This document shows positions 10,701 to 22,200 of a stretch of 64,000 nucleotides of DNA, in pieces (within the stretch, counting starts at the first letter, position 1; each line of letters starts with the position of its first letter). The notes under the pieces were generated by a model, which saw only the letters and a program-made list of their open reading frames with translations, was not told where the DNA came from and did not search any database. The position numbers and the translations under genes are program-made. This DNA comes from Rhynochetos jubatus (Eukaryota > Chordata > Aves > Eurypygiformes > Rhynochetidae), in contig CM050654.1 of assembly GCA_027574665.1 (NCBI GenBank), forward strand, positions 23,132,222-23,196,221. The letters run 5' to 3'.

Positions 10701-13700
10701 ACTTTAGAAGTGCTAGATGATTAATTGGGGATGAGGCATCTTAATAAGAGAGCATGATAAGTAAGTCGTTACGGTTTTGAAAATACTGATACTACACTAA
10801 GTTGAATGAATTAAAATCTTTTATCTGATATGTGAGGACAGTCTGATATTTGTACATGCAGTGGTAAGTGACACTACACAAAGATGTAATTTCGCTACTG
10901 TGAAGAATAGTAAGGCAAAAAACCCCTCAAACCCACCCTCCACACAAAGAAAGAGACTTAAGAAAAATCTCTCTTCTTTCTTTTAGAGAAGAAAAATAAT
11001 GGTGGGAGTGGGAACTTTGGGAACAGCTGTAGAATTGTTAAGTATCAGATTTGGAACAAGATCAAGTGAAAGCATGCTCTGAATTTAAAAGGGATGGTTG
11101 CATGCACTAAAACCTCCTGAACTCCAAAAGCTTCTTGCACATACACTTGTTCTCCCAAGTCCAGTGATTCTTTAGGGTGTGCAGAGAATTGAGGAGGAGA
11201 TATCAACTGTTGAGATGTTTGTATTTTCCTTTTTTTTAATCCATTCAAATGCACATCAACTTAAAGAGTTTTCAGGCAAAGTAAACTGTGTTCTATTTTT
11301 TAAACATTTGAAATAATTCTTATTTTCAACATATAACTGCAGAGCAAGTCCATTTGCATTGTACTAGCTGTAGACTTTCTAAATAAAATTTAACTTAAAG
11401 AAAATGATATTAAATGCATTCTGAAAGAGAAGGTGCTGAGAAAGTGCAGATAACTCTCATCTGCTCTTCTACTAGATGGGTCAGAAAACTACAGCCTTTT
11501 TCCAAAGTAATAAGCTTAACGAAGATAAGCCTTGCTGTAGAGGGTAGAGGCAAGAGTTTAGGGTACTTTAGTCAAGGGACAGCTTTGTAGCCTCAGGATT
11601 TGCAAGCACTGACTTGGAAAACCAGCTGTTATTTAAAAGATATAAATATTCAGGACTGCTGACAGCTTTTAGCTTTTACAGTAGCCTGGAACAGCTTTGG
11701 TCTACTGCTTTACTTCTTTTTCAGTCTTACGACTGCAGTTTCTATGGTCTGCTTGAAACAGCACTGCAGGCTGCCTTTGCCTGCTGCCAGGGTGTTCTGC
11801 AAGGAGCCTCTCTCTGTCCTTTGTCTCCATTGGTTCAGCAAGAGCACTATCAGGAGGAGATGACAGCATTTAGTATCTCATATAAATAAATCTTGTTTCC
11901 TCTGCATCAAGAACCGACCTTGACTGCTTGCTTCTGTCATCATCTTGGTTTTGGGCTACTTTTCTCAGTGGAAAGAATTTCATTACCAATAGTAACAGAA
12001 ATAAATTGTTTTTCTCCTGGAAAGTGATTGTGCTAATACTGTCTAAAACTCTGAGGAGAGAACAAAGTATTTCTTGACACTTTCTCAGATGTACTGTTGA
12101 ATCATAAAAAAAAAAAAAAGACATTGTCTTTGCCGGTAGTTTTTATGAAGGACCTGAAGCCAAAATTAAGCTAGAGTGAAACACAATAGTCTTTCTCAGA
12201 CTGTTACAATTGCATTCAGATGCACCCATATTGTACTGTTCAGTTTTCAATTATGTGCACAGTCACTGTGTTGTAGGAAATTACTGAATCCTGTGAAAGA
12301 AACTTTACAAGAAGTTTTCAGGGAGTGCTTATGAGAAATTCTACAGGTCAGAGTAAGGAGCACATGTAATGGGGCTTTTAGAAGGAAAAATTGAAGGAAG
12401 GAAGACATTTCAAATACCATTATCGATGAAGATGATAACAGTGTAAGTAGTAAGTAATGTTTAACCTGGAGGAGTTTTACTAAGGAGTGAACATGACGTC
12501 ACATAACTGAACAGAAAAAGCCATAGCTAAATAAACTCCGCAGAATCCTTGTTCGATAGGACTTTATAGCCCTACGTGATGAGCTGCTGGAAAGAGAGTT
12601 AAAAGCATGACATTTAGCATCAATGAAAAACATACATCAAGCAATGCTGAGTAAACCCCAGACAAATAATTAATTTGTTCTGTTGTTGCTGCTGGTGGGG
12701 TTTGTTTAGTTTTCTCTCTCTCTTCCCATAAAATTTCCACTTTTATGTATGAGATATAGGTAAGTGGTAAAGAGTAGCAGTGGGAAATAAAATGTAACCT
12801 GCATTTTTATTTATTCCTCTTTCATAATCTATGTTGTGCCCAGAAACATAAACTTACAAATTCAACAATAAAAAGAAGAAAATAAACATCCTCAGCTTTC
12901 TTTGAAGAGTTTGTGGAGCCCTTCTAGTGCACTGTTTTCATTTCTTGTCCCAGCAGAGAGGGGCATTAGACCTTATATGGACACAATGGTTCAGGAGATT
13001 GTCCTTTTTTTGGCTTGCTCTGGTTGTTAAATGTGACCATGAGAACTGTAAAATCAGTAAAACCCTTTCTTTTATATCTGTCTGAAACAAACTGTTCCTG
13101 AATTTTATTTGGACATTGGGTAGTCACATTGCTTACACTGCAACTGCAACTTAGGAATGTACATCTACAATCTCAGGTTGATTCCGTATGAATGCTTGTT
13201 AAGATGATTTTTAGTATAGATGTACAATGCTTTTAATTGAACGTGTCATTTAAAAGCAGTTTAACTTTTTACATGCAACTGGAAACACTAACATAAGCAA
13301 GAAATTTTAACAAGGGTTGGGTTTTTTGTTTGCTTTGTTTTTACCTGGAGCCTACTCTTGTGAACCTTGAATTGACTTACCCACATTCTTCTGGCTAAAT
13401 GTGTGGGCTGCTAACTTGTCTTGGCTTTGTCTCTATTCTTAACTCCTTATGCCAAATAAAATTATGTATTTGACCATATCCATGTGATGCCATAGTGCTT
13501 CTTCCAACAAGGTTTAATGGTAACTGGCTTTTCTCTGGAACCAGATCAACCCCACCATGCTACCCCTTAAGAGGAATCTTTCCTTAGGCAAAAAGCCATC
13601 TAGTTTAATCTGCTTCATTACTGAGGCTGCCTGACTGGAAGAGACAAGGTTTGTGGAGTGCACCTTCTAGATGGTGGTGCAGCTATTAGGTCTTTCCATT

Positions 13701-15781
13701 AAACATGTTGTAGGAAGAGATCTGAAGATTGAAATGCCACTGCAGTTTCACATCCATGACTCAATGAGGCATTTCCCTTCGTTTCACCTTCTTTCTCATT
13801 GAATAGTTTCATCGTAAATCACAGTATATTTGTTATGCCGCCATTGCTTTAATGGAGGACCTCTTTTCCAGTATATGCAGGGATGTAGGATATTGTTTCT
13901 GAATGGGTTTCATTTATAATTCCAGTAGTTGCTGATACTCCTCTCTGTTAAGCCTGAGGTGTTCTTATTGTCAAGAAAGGCAATCATAAATTTTGTATTC
14001 TGTCTTTTAATACAGCAGGACAAAGACTTCTTACCTCTTGACTTAAGAAGGCACAATCTTTTTGTGATTACTAATCAAAATTATGACCAATTGACTTTTG
14101 CTAGCTCACCAACAAAATGTTCCTTCTGTGTAACCACAAGATCAGTCAGGTGCTGGGAAAGGAGAAGCAGCATGTGCTCTGTGAGCCCTTACAGAGGAAG
14201 CTCCCCAGCCTCAACAAGGACAGCAATAATGGGAGATGGTAGATCTATGGCATGACATATGCCTAGGGCCTGCATTAGAGGACGAGTGCTCTCTGGTCTG
14301 CTTACGCAGAATGAAATTTTCTTTGGTGACTAGGGGTAGAGTGAACAGTGGGCCTATCCTTTCAGCAGCACTTGGGTTTTATGCTCGTTTAACCTGGTCA
14401 TGAAACAATATCCACAGTCTCATTGATTTTCCATAAGACCTCCCACTTCAGTTATGTATCCAATTTACATTTTAATTTATTTCAGCTGTATTTTCTTCTT
14501 GTAATACATCTTCTAAATACAAGCTGCTAGATATTTTACATTTTTCTCAAAAATTAGTTTCTTTCCCAGTCTTTAATGATTTTTTCTGTTCTTTTTTGAA
14601 ATCTCTCAAATATGCTGGTGTGGGGTTTTTTTGGTGCAGGGGGAAGGACAGGGGAAGAAGAAAAAAAGCCTACATTACTCTTGATACTTTGTCTCCAGTG
14701 CTGAATAGAGAAATGGTCTGATGCGTGACTCAGTGCGGTGACCATACAGGCTTGAGTTAAAAGTGCTTGGATGAGTGAACTCATTTTTGTGTGCAGAGGT
14801 TCACAATCTGTTTATTGGCATTTTTACTGCCAGTCCATGGTATTTTTGCTTTCAACTCCTGCTCTACATTTGCTTTCATGGAGGAAAAATATTTTACAAG
14901 AAAGTGATGTTTTCTGTAGTGTGTTAATAGTCACAGAGGAGCCGGTGGTCCTGCCAGGATTCAGAATTCTTTTAAAATCTGAGGACTGTTTAGAATGCAT
15001 GGGGACATCATTTCAGACATTGGCGTTACTTTTGGAATTCAGAAGAAAATTGAAAATCATCCAAGAAGTGTTTAATACGAGGATTGGGAATTTTAATGTT
15101 CATCTGATTAGTTTGTCTCAGAGCTGCTCTTCTGGCCCTTCCTTGCCTTCCCAAGCTGTAGAGAGCAGCGGCAGTATCATTCTGGGGCAGCTGTACTTTG
15201 AGTGTGTCTCCTAAACCTTGTCAACTCTGGTTGTCCCTACCACAGTGCCAATTGTATTTATCATTGCTAAGGTCCCTATTTTATTTATTGGAAAACTAAA
15301 CTATTGTTGGCATTTACGCAGATCTATTACAGAGTACTTACAAATTATTTCCTTGGTTTGTCTAATAAAGTTTATGTTCAGAACGCTTTTCCAATAAGGA
15401 GACTAATAGGGAAAATACTAATAAGGAGAGACTAATAATCCTGTCAGTCTTTCCTTTTAGCTCAAAGCATTGTGTTGCCCAGCTAAGTCATTCACAGGCT
15501 GGAGCATGTAGCTACCTGAGGATTGTGGCAAGGGAGAATACACCAGCGCATTTCTCTTTGGAACTTTTATTTGAAAGTCTGGCTTACATAACAGAATAAA
15601 GCTTCTTAAAAGAGAATGAGAGCTAAGGCATTCTTAACATGCCATGTTTTCAGGATAGTTTGTATTATGTACTCCTAGTCCTGTATTTGTGTGACTAACA
15701 TTTGCCCTGTTAGGGGCATAGTCCAAACTGGCCATCAAGGAGCTGCCGATTTTTAAATTAAAAAAAACCCTATCATCTTAC
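7796..15781. other. Long noncoding stretch
   Basis: About 8 kb without a supported gene. It holds an A11 run at 9476-9486 and an A14 run at 12106-12119. At 14121-14224 GC is higher and one frame reads protein-like (MFLLCNHKISQVLGKEKQHV) before TAG. That may be a scrap of an old retrocopy, but I do not recognise it. Confidence 0.5.
15392..15437 (+). repeat. Short local duplication
   Basis: Two near-identical copies, AATAAGGAGACTAATA and AATAAGGAGAGACTAATA, are separated by about 12 bases. This looks like replication slippage rather than a mobile element. Confidence 0.6.
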
Positions 15782-15800
15782 CCAGATATATTATATCTGG
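15782..15800. repeat. Perfect 9-bp palindrome
   Basis: CCAGATATA and its reverse complement TATATCTGG are separated by one T. It sits at the left edge of a stretch with raised GC (about 15830-16040). Confidence 0.9.
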
Positions 15801-18321
15801 AAGACCCTTCCCCTACTTACATGAGGCCACCATTTTATGGCAGGGTGCCACCACTTTGTTCTCCATCATAACCTAGGTGTGTTCTGGTGACTAGCTGGCA
15901 AGTCCAGCCACCCTTGCCCACACAGGCAGTGGCATGTGAGGAGAGGAAGCACCAGGCCCAGCATACAGGGAGACCACCACTTCTGACAGCATCGTTCCCC
16001 ACTCAGCTTTGAGCAGGGCAGGAGGCTTTTTCTGTGAGGGTTGTCGGTTTGTTTTTTAATGTATATTATCCACCCAGACTGGGATGGAAACTGATTTGGT
16101 ATTAGACTAAGGGTTTAGGTATAAATGACATATAATAACCAAACCCTGAAGGCCCTGGGAGCAGAGCACCTCATCCCCTCCCATGCGTACAGGCCTCAGC
16201 GCCTCATGGTAAAGCCATTCTGTTACCACCTACTCCCGAAATACCCACATCTGCCAAGTCGTGGGGAAGCTGGGATTATCGACAGCCCAGAACTTCTCTG
16301 CATTTAAATGCAGAGTTTGAGTGGTTTAAAATTAGTTCAGTGAAACTGTAATCAAATCCATTTATATCTATCAGAATAAGTACTTTGTTTGTCAGGCTTG
16401 ACAGCAGTTGGGCCGCTTACAGTGTGTGTGCCCAAATCCTCTAGGAGCAGGGTGTTTGATTATAAGCTCTCTGCCCTGGAGATGGTGTTTCTGTAATGTT
16501 TGTAAAGAGCCTGATGCAAAAGTGCTGTAAGTCTCCTTGGAGTTTCTGGGATTTGCTTTTGTTTTTTAAAAAAATATACAATCATACAATGAGACTGATG
16601 AAATGTGAAATCTGGGGACCAGTCTTTTTACAGGGATTGTTATTCAACTTATTATTCATAATGTAAACAGATTTTTCACATGCAACTGCTAAAAATATTC
16701 TGATTGAAATGAGAGAGGTGCACAAACAAAAAAAATTGCCTGCAGTATCTGTTTTACATGTGTCCATTTTTTTCATATTTGTCACATAAGGAAAATTCTT
16801 ACATAACCAGTTTTCTTTTTTTTTTCTTTTATGTGTAGTCTTTCCAAGAAAAAGAGAATTTTCAGTTTGAACACCTGTATTTAGATAATTCTGTCAGACA
16901 AAAGGACAATATAGCATAAATTCAAATTTTGACTTTAATATGCCTTAGGGAAAAAGACACTGAGGAAAAGAGGGTTGGGGTTTTTTTAGCTAAAAAATAG
17001 GCACCGTAAGACTCCCTGTGCCACAACAATATTTTTTAATAATGCTGCTATTGTTGACATTGGTAACTGCCATACAGTGATAAGAAATAGAATATTATAC
17101 TGGTCTGGTAGAGTTGTGCATGTCATATATTGTGCTCTGTGCATAAGCCCCACTACGTGTGTTCTCATTGTGTGCTCGACTTGTCAGCATCCTTAGCAGC
17201 AGGTTTATGTTAAGCACGTGAGACGTAACAGGTGCTTTTTTAAGTAAAAAGTTATAAAATTATTTTTTGTAAATTACAGTTCTTTCATTTTTGTGAAATC
17301 TCTCATTTTAGTACAAGTTTCTGACAGTGTCCTTGAGCTCTACCATCAGCAGATCACTTGAGATATCAGCAATGTATGTGTTTTCTGTGTGAGACTCCAA
17401 AATGTCAGGACTTTGAGGTTCCTTGAATGCTTGAAATTTAACCCCATTAGTAAAATGTTGATCCAGTTAGGTATGCAAGAAAAGTATTTCTAGAATCAAT
17501 TTGTCTACAGCTCTGTGCTGTTGTTCTCTTCACTTGCTAATCATTCAGCGGTGAGATGCAGCTTTCTTGCTGAAGAACATTCATGTTTCAGCTTGATTAA
17601 AATTTTTAAAATATTTATAAAGAGAGCAAGAAATTTTGCTGACACTGTTTTTAGAAGAACTAAATGCTCTGGAGCACACATTGAATTGTACATGACTGCT
17701 GTGGTAGAAAAATGCCACCTGGAGACTTCCTTTTTTTTTTTTTCTGGGCTCCATGACAAATTTTGCGTCCATCTGCACTTCAGTCTTACAAGAACATAAA
17801 TATCAAACTATTTTAACTTGCACCCATCTGGAAAATATATACTTTATGAGAAGAATGACATTATTTAACAGTCCTGTATTCATAGGTTATGGATCTCATG
17901 TGGATAATAAACTTGAACCCTACACCATATCCAGTATTACATTATTGAAAAAACTTGTCTTTTAGAAAAGTTTTTAGGTTGTGTCCTTGCTTTATGAAGA
18001 ACTCAAAAAAAGAAGAAAGTTCACCCCACAGATGTAGGTAATACTTAAAAGCCATCTGGATTTAGAAACGATGTGTTCATTTCTATTGAAGGATTATTTA
18101 TTCATTTATCCATATAGGGCATCATGATTTAGAGGAGTGAGAGGAAAACATTCTATCTTCTCATCAGCGTGAATCATCCTTACTTCACCGAATGAGTTCA
18201 TTAGCTGTGGGGTTGTATTTGTGTCTCCCTATAACACAGGAAGTGATGCCAAAACATCTCGTCCAGCAAAATGATACTGGTTCGAGAAAAAGAATTAATT
18301 TAGGAAAATACAGTTTAACAA
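15801..18321. other. Noncoding stretch
   Basis: GC is moderately raised at 15830-16040 and 16135-16300, with no recognisable coding or repeat signal. A T13 run lies at 17731-17743. Confidence 0.5.
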
Positions 18322-18342
18322 GGGAGGGGGTGGGGGGGAGGG
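18322..18342 (+). other. G-quadruplex-forming motif
   Basis: Four G runs (3, 5, 7 and 3) are separated by single A, T and A bases. This satisfies the classical G3+N1-7 pattern with very short loops, which favours a stable parallel quadruplex. It lies about 330 bases from the solo LTR. No promoter is evident. Confidence 0.8.
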
Positions 18343-18795
18343 AGAAGCTGAAAAAGAACATTAGGAACTGTTCAAATATGGAGAATAGGGACCAAGGAGA
18401 GAAAGTCAAATGATGAGCTCCAGGTTAAGAGACAGGCACCTGTCAGTGCTGTGGGATTCTATGATTTCTCTCATCTGCTAGCTTTCTTGTGGAGAGCAGA
18501 GAATGGTGGGGCTACAATATATGCCTCTTTAGAAAGCTGAATGCATCTTTAGTGCAGAGATAAAATATTCTTTCATTGTTATTCCCCCTACTTCCCCCTG
18601 CTCAAGCAAACCATACACTAAATTCCAGAAATGCCTCTAGCAAAATTTTACTGTTGGCATTCTAGGAGTGTCATGCTTTAGCCCCAGCCAGAAACTAAAC
18701 ACCATAAAGCCACTAGCATGCTCCCCCCCCAGTGGAATGTGGGAGAGAATTGGAAGGGTAAAAGGGAGAAAACTCTTGCGTTCAGATACAGACAG

Positions 18796-18801
18796 TTTAA
18801 T
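18796..18801 (-). terminator. LTR polyadenylation signal ATTAAA
   Basis: On the minus strand ATTAAA lies about 190 bases past the TATA-box position of the LTR, as expected for the R region. It is the second-commonest polyadenylation hexamer. Confidence 0.5.
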
Positions 18802-18986
18802 AAGTAAAGCAAAAGCTGCGCATGCAAGGAAAGCAAACCAAGGAATTCATTCACCACTTCCCATCGGCAAGCAGGCGTTCAGCCATCCCCAGGAAAGCAG
18901 GGCTCCATCACGCCTAACAGTTACTTGGGAAGAGAAACTCCATAACTCCAAACATCCCTTCCCTTCCTCCTCCTTCTTCCCCCAGC

Positions 18987-18992
18987 TTTACA
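18987..18992 (-). promoter_or_regulatory. Degraded LTR TATA box
   Basis: The minus strand reads CAGCATGTAAAGCTGG, where I recall CATATAAAG in related LTR copies, so the TATA box appears to carry one change. About 10-20 bases upstream, TGACATCA (19002-19009) is one base from a CRE (TGACGTCA), consistent with CpG decay. The LTR promoter is probably weak or dead. Confidence 0.4.
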
Positions 18993-19267
18993 TGCTGAGC
19001 GTGATGTCATATGGTATGGGCTATCCCTTGGGTCAGTTGGGGTCAGCTGTCCTGGCTGTGTCCCCTCCCAACTTCTTGTGCACCCCCAGCCTCCTGGCTG
19101 GTGGAGTGGTGTGAGGAGCAGAAAAGGCCTTGACTCTGTGTAAGCACTGTCCAGCAGTAACGAAAATATCCCTGTGTTATCAACACTGTTTTCAGGACAA
19201 TCCCAAAACACAGCCCCATACTGCTACTGTGAAGAACATGAGCTCTGTCCCAGCCAAAACCAGCACA

Positions 19268-22200
19268 AGGGTCATTATATCTGCAGACAGTTTCTGCTCC
19301 TCTTACTACAGTCCAGACTTTTTGCCTATGATACTCATTGCCTAGGAAAAATAATGTGTGGCAATCTCTTTAGTTGTTGTATGGTCTTTTCTCCTTCCAG
19401 ATGTTCCTATCTACCTACAAATTCAACATTAAGTCATGCTGCCCTGTTTTACCTTTGCTGATATAAAGATATGTGGTTCTTCTACAGCCTTTGATCTATA
19501 ATAATGACTCTCCTGAGTTTACTTTGAGTGTATTTTAACTGTCTTTTAAAAACAGGAATCATGTAAAATCCTGCAGTGTCAGGCAAAATAGCCATCTCAG
19601 GCTATTTTGTCTCCTCAAACATAGGTCAAGATATTTTCCTTTGTTCGGGTCTAAAGAATATAGTAACTAAAGGAGTCTGAAGTCTATATTAATGCAATGG
19701 TAAGGACCGAGATTGCCTTTGAAAACCAGAGAGTTCAAAATGTATGATTCTTAGGATAGTAATGATATTTTATGTAAAGGTAGAGTTGTATCATACAGCA
19801 AAAGGTATTGTCATGTCAAGGTCATTGGCGCATATGTTTGAGAAATAAGTATTTCTGATTTATTTCATATAACTGCAGTCTTAATGTATCATTAATACCA
19901 TTTTTTACATTTAAGCTCTCCAATGTTTAATAAATTGAATAGGAAAAGGCTAAAAAATGCCATTAAATTTCATGAAGGGCTTAGGGCAGGCTTAAATGCA
20001 TGTATGGAATTAAGTATAGAAGAAACTCATTTTATCCATCCTTATTAAGTATTTGTAATGGATTTGTTGGTCTAGTATGTGTCAGTGTGATTAGGCAGCA
20101 TTATTTATGTCTTAAAAGGTATTTTGTTTTTTTGCTACTCTGATTTCAGAGCATCTGTACAGTAAGATTGCTGCTTGGATAGGTATTTCAGATACTGTCT
20201 CTTTTACATCCTTTATTCTTTTTTAATTGTCCTTCATGTCAGCAAATAAAAATGCTGATAACCTGATTTTGTTTACATTATCCCTATTTAATTTAGCTCT
20301 CTTGTAAGTGTTCCAGGATGAGATCTTGGACTTTGGCTTGGCCATCTACATAATTTTTTTCTGAATAATAACTATCTACATAGATTTTTGAATCAAGACC
20401 CTGAAAATCCTGGCTCTTGCAAATGTATGTATTGTAATAACAAGACAGGATGTTGAGGTTTACACTAGAGATGAGAAACAGGAGTCAAATGAAAGTGATA
20501 GTCCAGATCTTCCTGTGCTTGATTTCATCCATTGTAGGCACTGCATTTTCCCTGCAATGTTAGCACTGCCCTCAGTGTGATAGCAGTGTTCTGCTTTGTG
20601 CATGATGGCAGCATGTGTTAGAGTGGCCAGTCTCTAAAGTAAAGAACTGTCTTCTGGTCAACAGAAGGGGAAATACATTTCTTGTTGTTTCATAAGCAGA
20701 TAATCCCACTGTTAGATCATCTAGGGTAGATTCAGAAGAGTTTTTGTTTCCTGCTAAGGAACAGTCCTGCCTAATCACTACAGACTTGCTGGATGATTGG
20801 GACTGTGTCTGATCCTGACCATCATCTCTGGCCCTGACCTGGGCTTGCTACTTTACATTCTGGCTCTTGCTGGTGAGGTTGCTCATGACAGCCTTATCAC
20901 TGTGCTAATTTCCAGCTCATCTTCCCTTGCAGAGCAGCTGCCCCTTGATGCTCCCTGACCTGCTCTGTGCACGTCTTTCACTCTTTCTCCTTCCCTTCTC
21001 TAATTGCTGGCCTTTCTTTCATACTCCTTAACTGATACACTTTCTCTTCTACTTACCAGAGAAGGTTATTAAGCTTCTTTGAAGGAGAGGAGAGTGTGTT
21101 GGTGGAAAAGTAGTACCAGGAACAGCTACTTGCCACATGAAGAGGATACAGTACATTTCAGCTTAAAAGAAGTGATGATTCCTAATGATTTCTTCTGCCT
21201 GCTTGCTTTCTGTGTGTGCATGTTCTTGATTAGCCTCTTATGTAAAGAGAACTATGGAGTATGGCAGGCACTCTATGTTTTTTTGTCCCATGGCGGGGGT
21301 ATTTCTGCAACAGAATGGAGCACATTTACCAGTGGATCTTTACCCAAAACATCAGTTTTCCAGGGAACCAGTTTAGGTAAGGCCTAATTCTTCACATACA
21401 CTTGGAAAACACAGTTCTTATTGCTGCAGTTATGAAGTACATCAGTGGGTACGCAACTGAGAGTGTTCAAAAGCCTAATTCAAGGTTTTCTTATGAAGGT
21501 GGGTTAGTAATAGTTTTAGGCAAGTCATTTATGAACAACTACTCAGAAATTAAATCAATATCTAAATAAGTCTTGCTGAAATTACCATTTGCTTTAATGG
21601 TGTGATTACCTTGCAGATAATGGGGGGCACCAGCACACTCTACCTACATAGGAATAATTGCTGGTATGATTGTTTTTCCCTGTGCAATAATTAGTCTCAG
21701 AAAGCATTGGTCCTTTTGCCCCCTGGCCTGTGCTGACAGTGAAGATGCTCTAGACATCTGTGAGATGGTTGTCCTAGAGCTGACTTAGCTACCAGCTGTG
21801 AGTGTAGTCTGCATGATGTGTTTTGCTGCCACAGGCAGATCGCATCTTATAATGCGGCATGCTTTAGAAATATGGCTTCAGTTCTTCCTCTATAGAATAG
21901 GAATAACGTTAATTCCCAATCACATGCTGGAAGCATCACTGTGAGGATTAACCAGTTAATGTTTCTGCAATAGTCTGGTGTTAGAGGATAATGTTTGTGC
22001 ATCGTGTTATTGGCTGATAGATGTGATTCCAAACTATGACTAATGGCAAAGCACATTTGCTATTCCCACATTGCCATTAGGGTTGAATATATTATTTTAA
22101 CATGTCCTCCACCGACAGAAATTTGTCAGGCTCTTCTAATTTACATGGAGACTGGCATTTTACTATCAGCTTTTTAGGAAAATTGAGAGTATTGAGGAGA

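Larger units (their letters stand above)
18669..19267 (-). mobile_element. Solo LTR of an avian endogenous retrovirus
   Basis: The segment starts TGTCATGCTTTAGCCCCAGC and ends CAGCCAAAACCAGCACA on the plus strand. It matches, from memory, an LTR spread widely through bird genomes whose sense strand opens TGTGCTGGTTTTGGCTGGGA. The sense strand here is therefore minus. It is about 599 bases with TG...CA ends, clearly GC-richer than its flanks, and has no retroviral coding sequence on either side, so it is a solo LTR left by recombination. Flanks AGGAG and AGGGT agree at only three of five bases, so the target duplication is degraded or the ends are slightly misplaced. A long frame through it on the plus strand, and shorter ones on both strands, are by-products of the LTR. 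I do not assign a family name. Confidence 0.85.

Noticed and set aside
11614-11889. 91-codon plus-strand frame with moderately protein-like text
   Set aside because: No upstream signal, acceptor or homology I recognise, and its length is within chance.
14771-15214. 147-codon plus-strand open frame
   Set aside because: No motif, no splice or poly-A context. Several frames of this length are expected by chance in 64 kb of this composition.
18440-18475. GGGATTCTATGATTTCTC, similar to a CR1 terminal repeat
   Set aside because: A single 11-base match without upstream CR1 sequence.
18668-19114. 148-codon plus-strand open frame and a 96-codon minus frame overlapping it
   Set aside because: They lie inside the solo LTR. 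The peptides are by-products of the GC-rich LTR.
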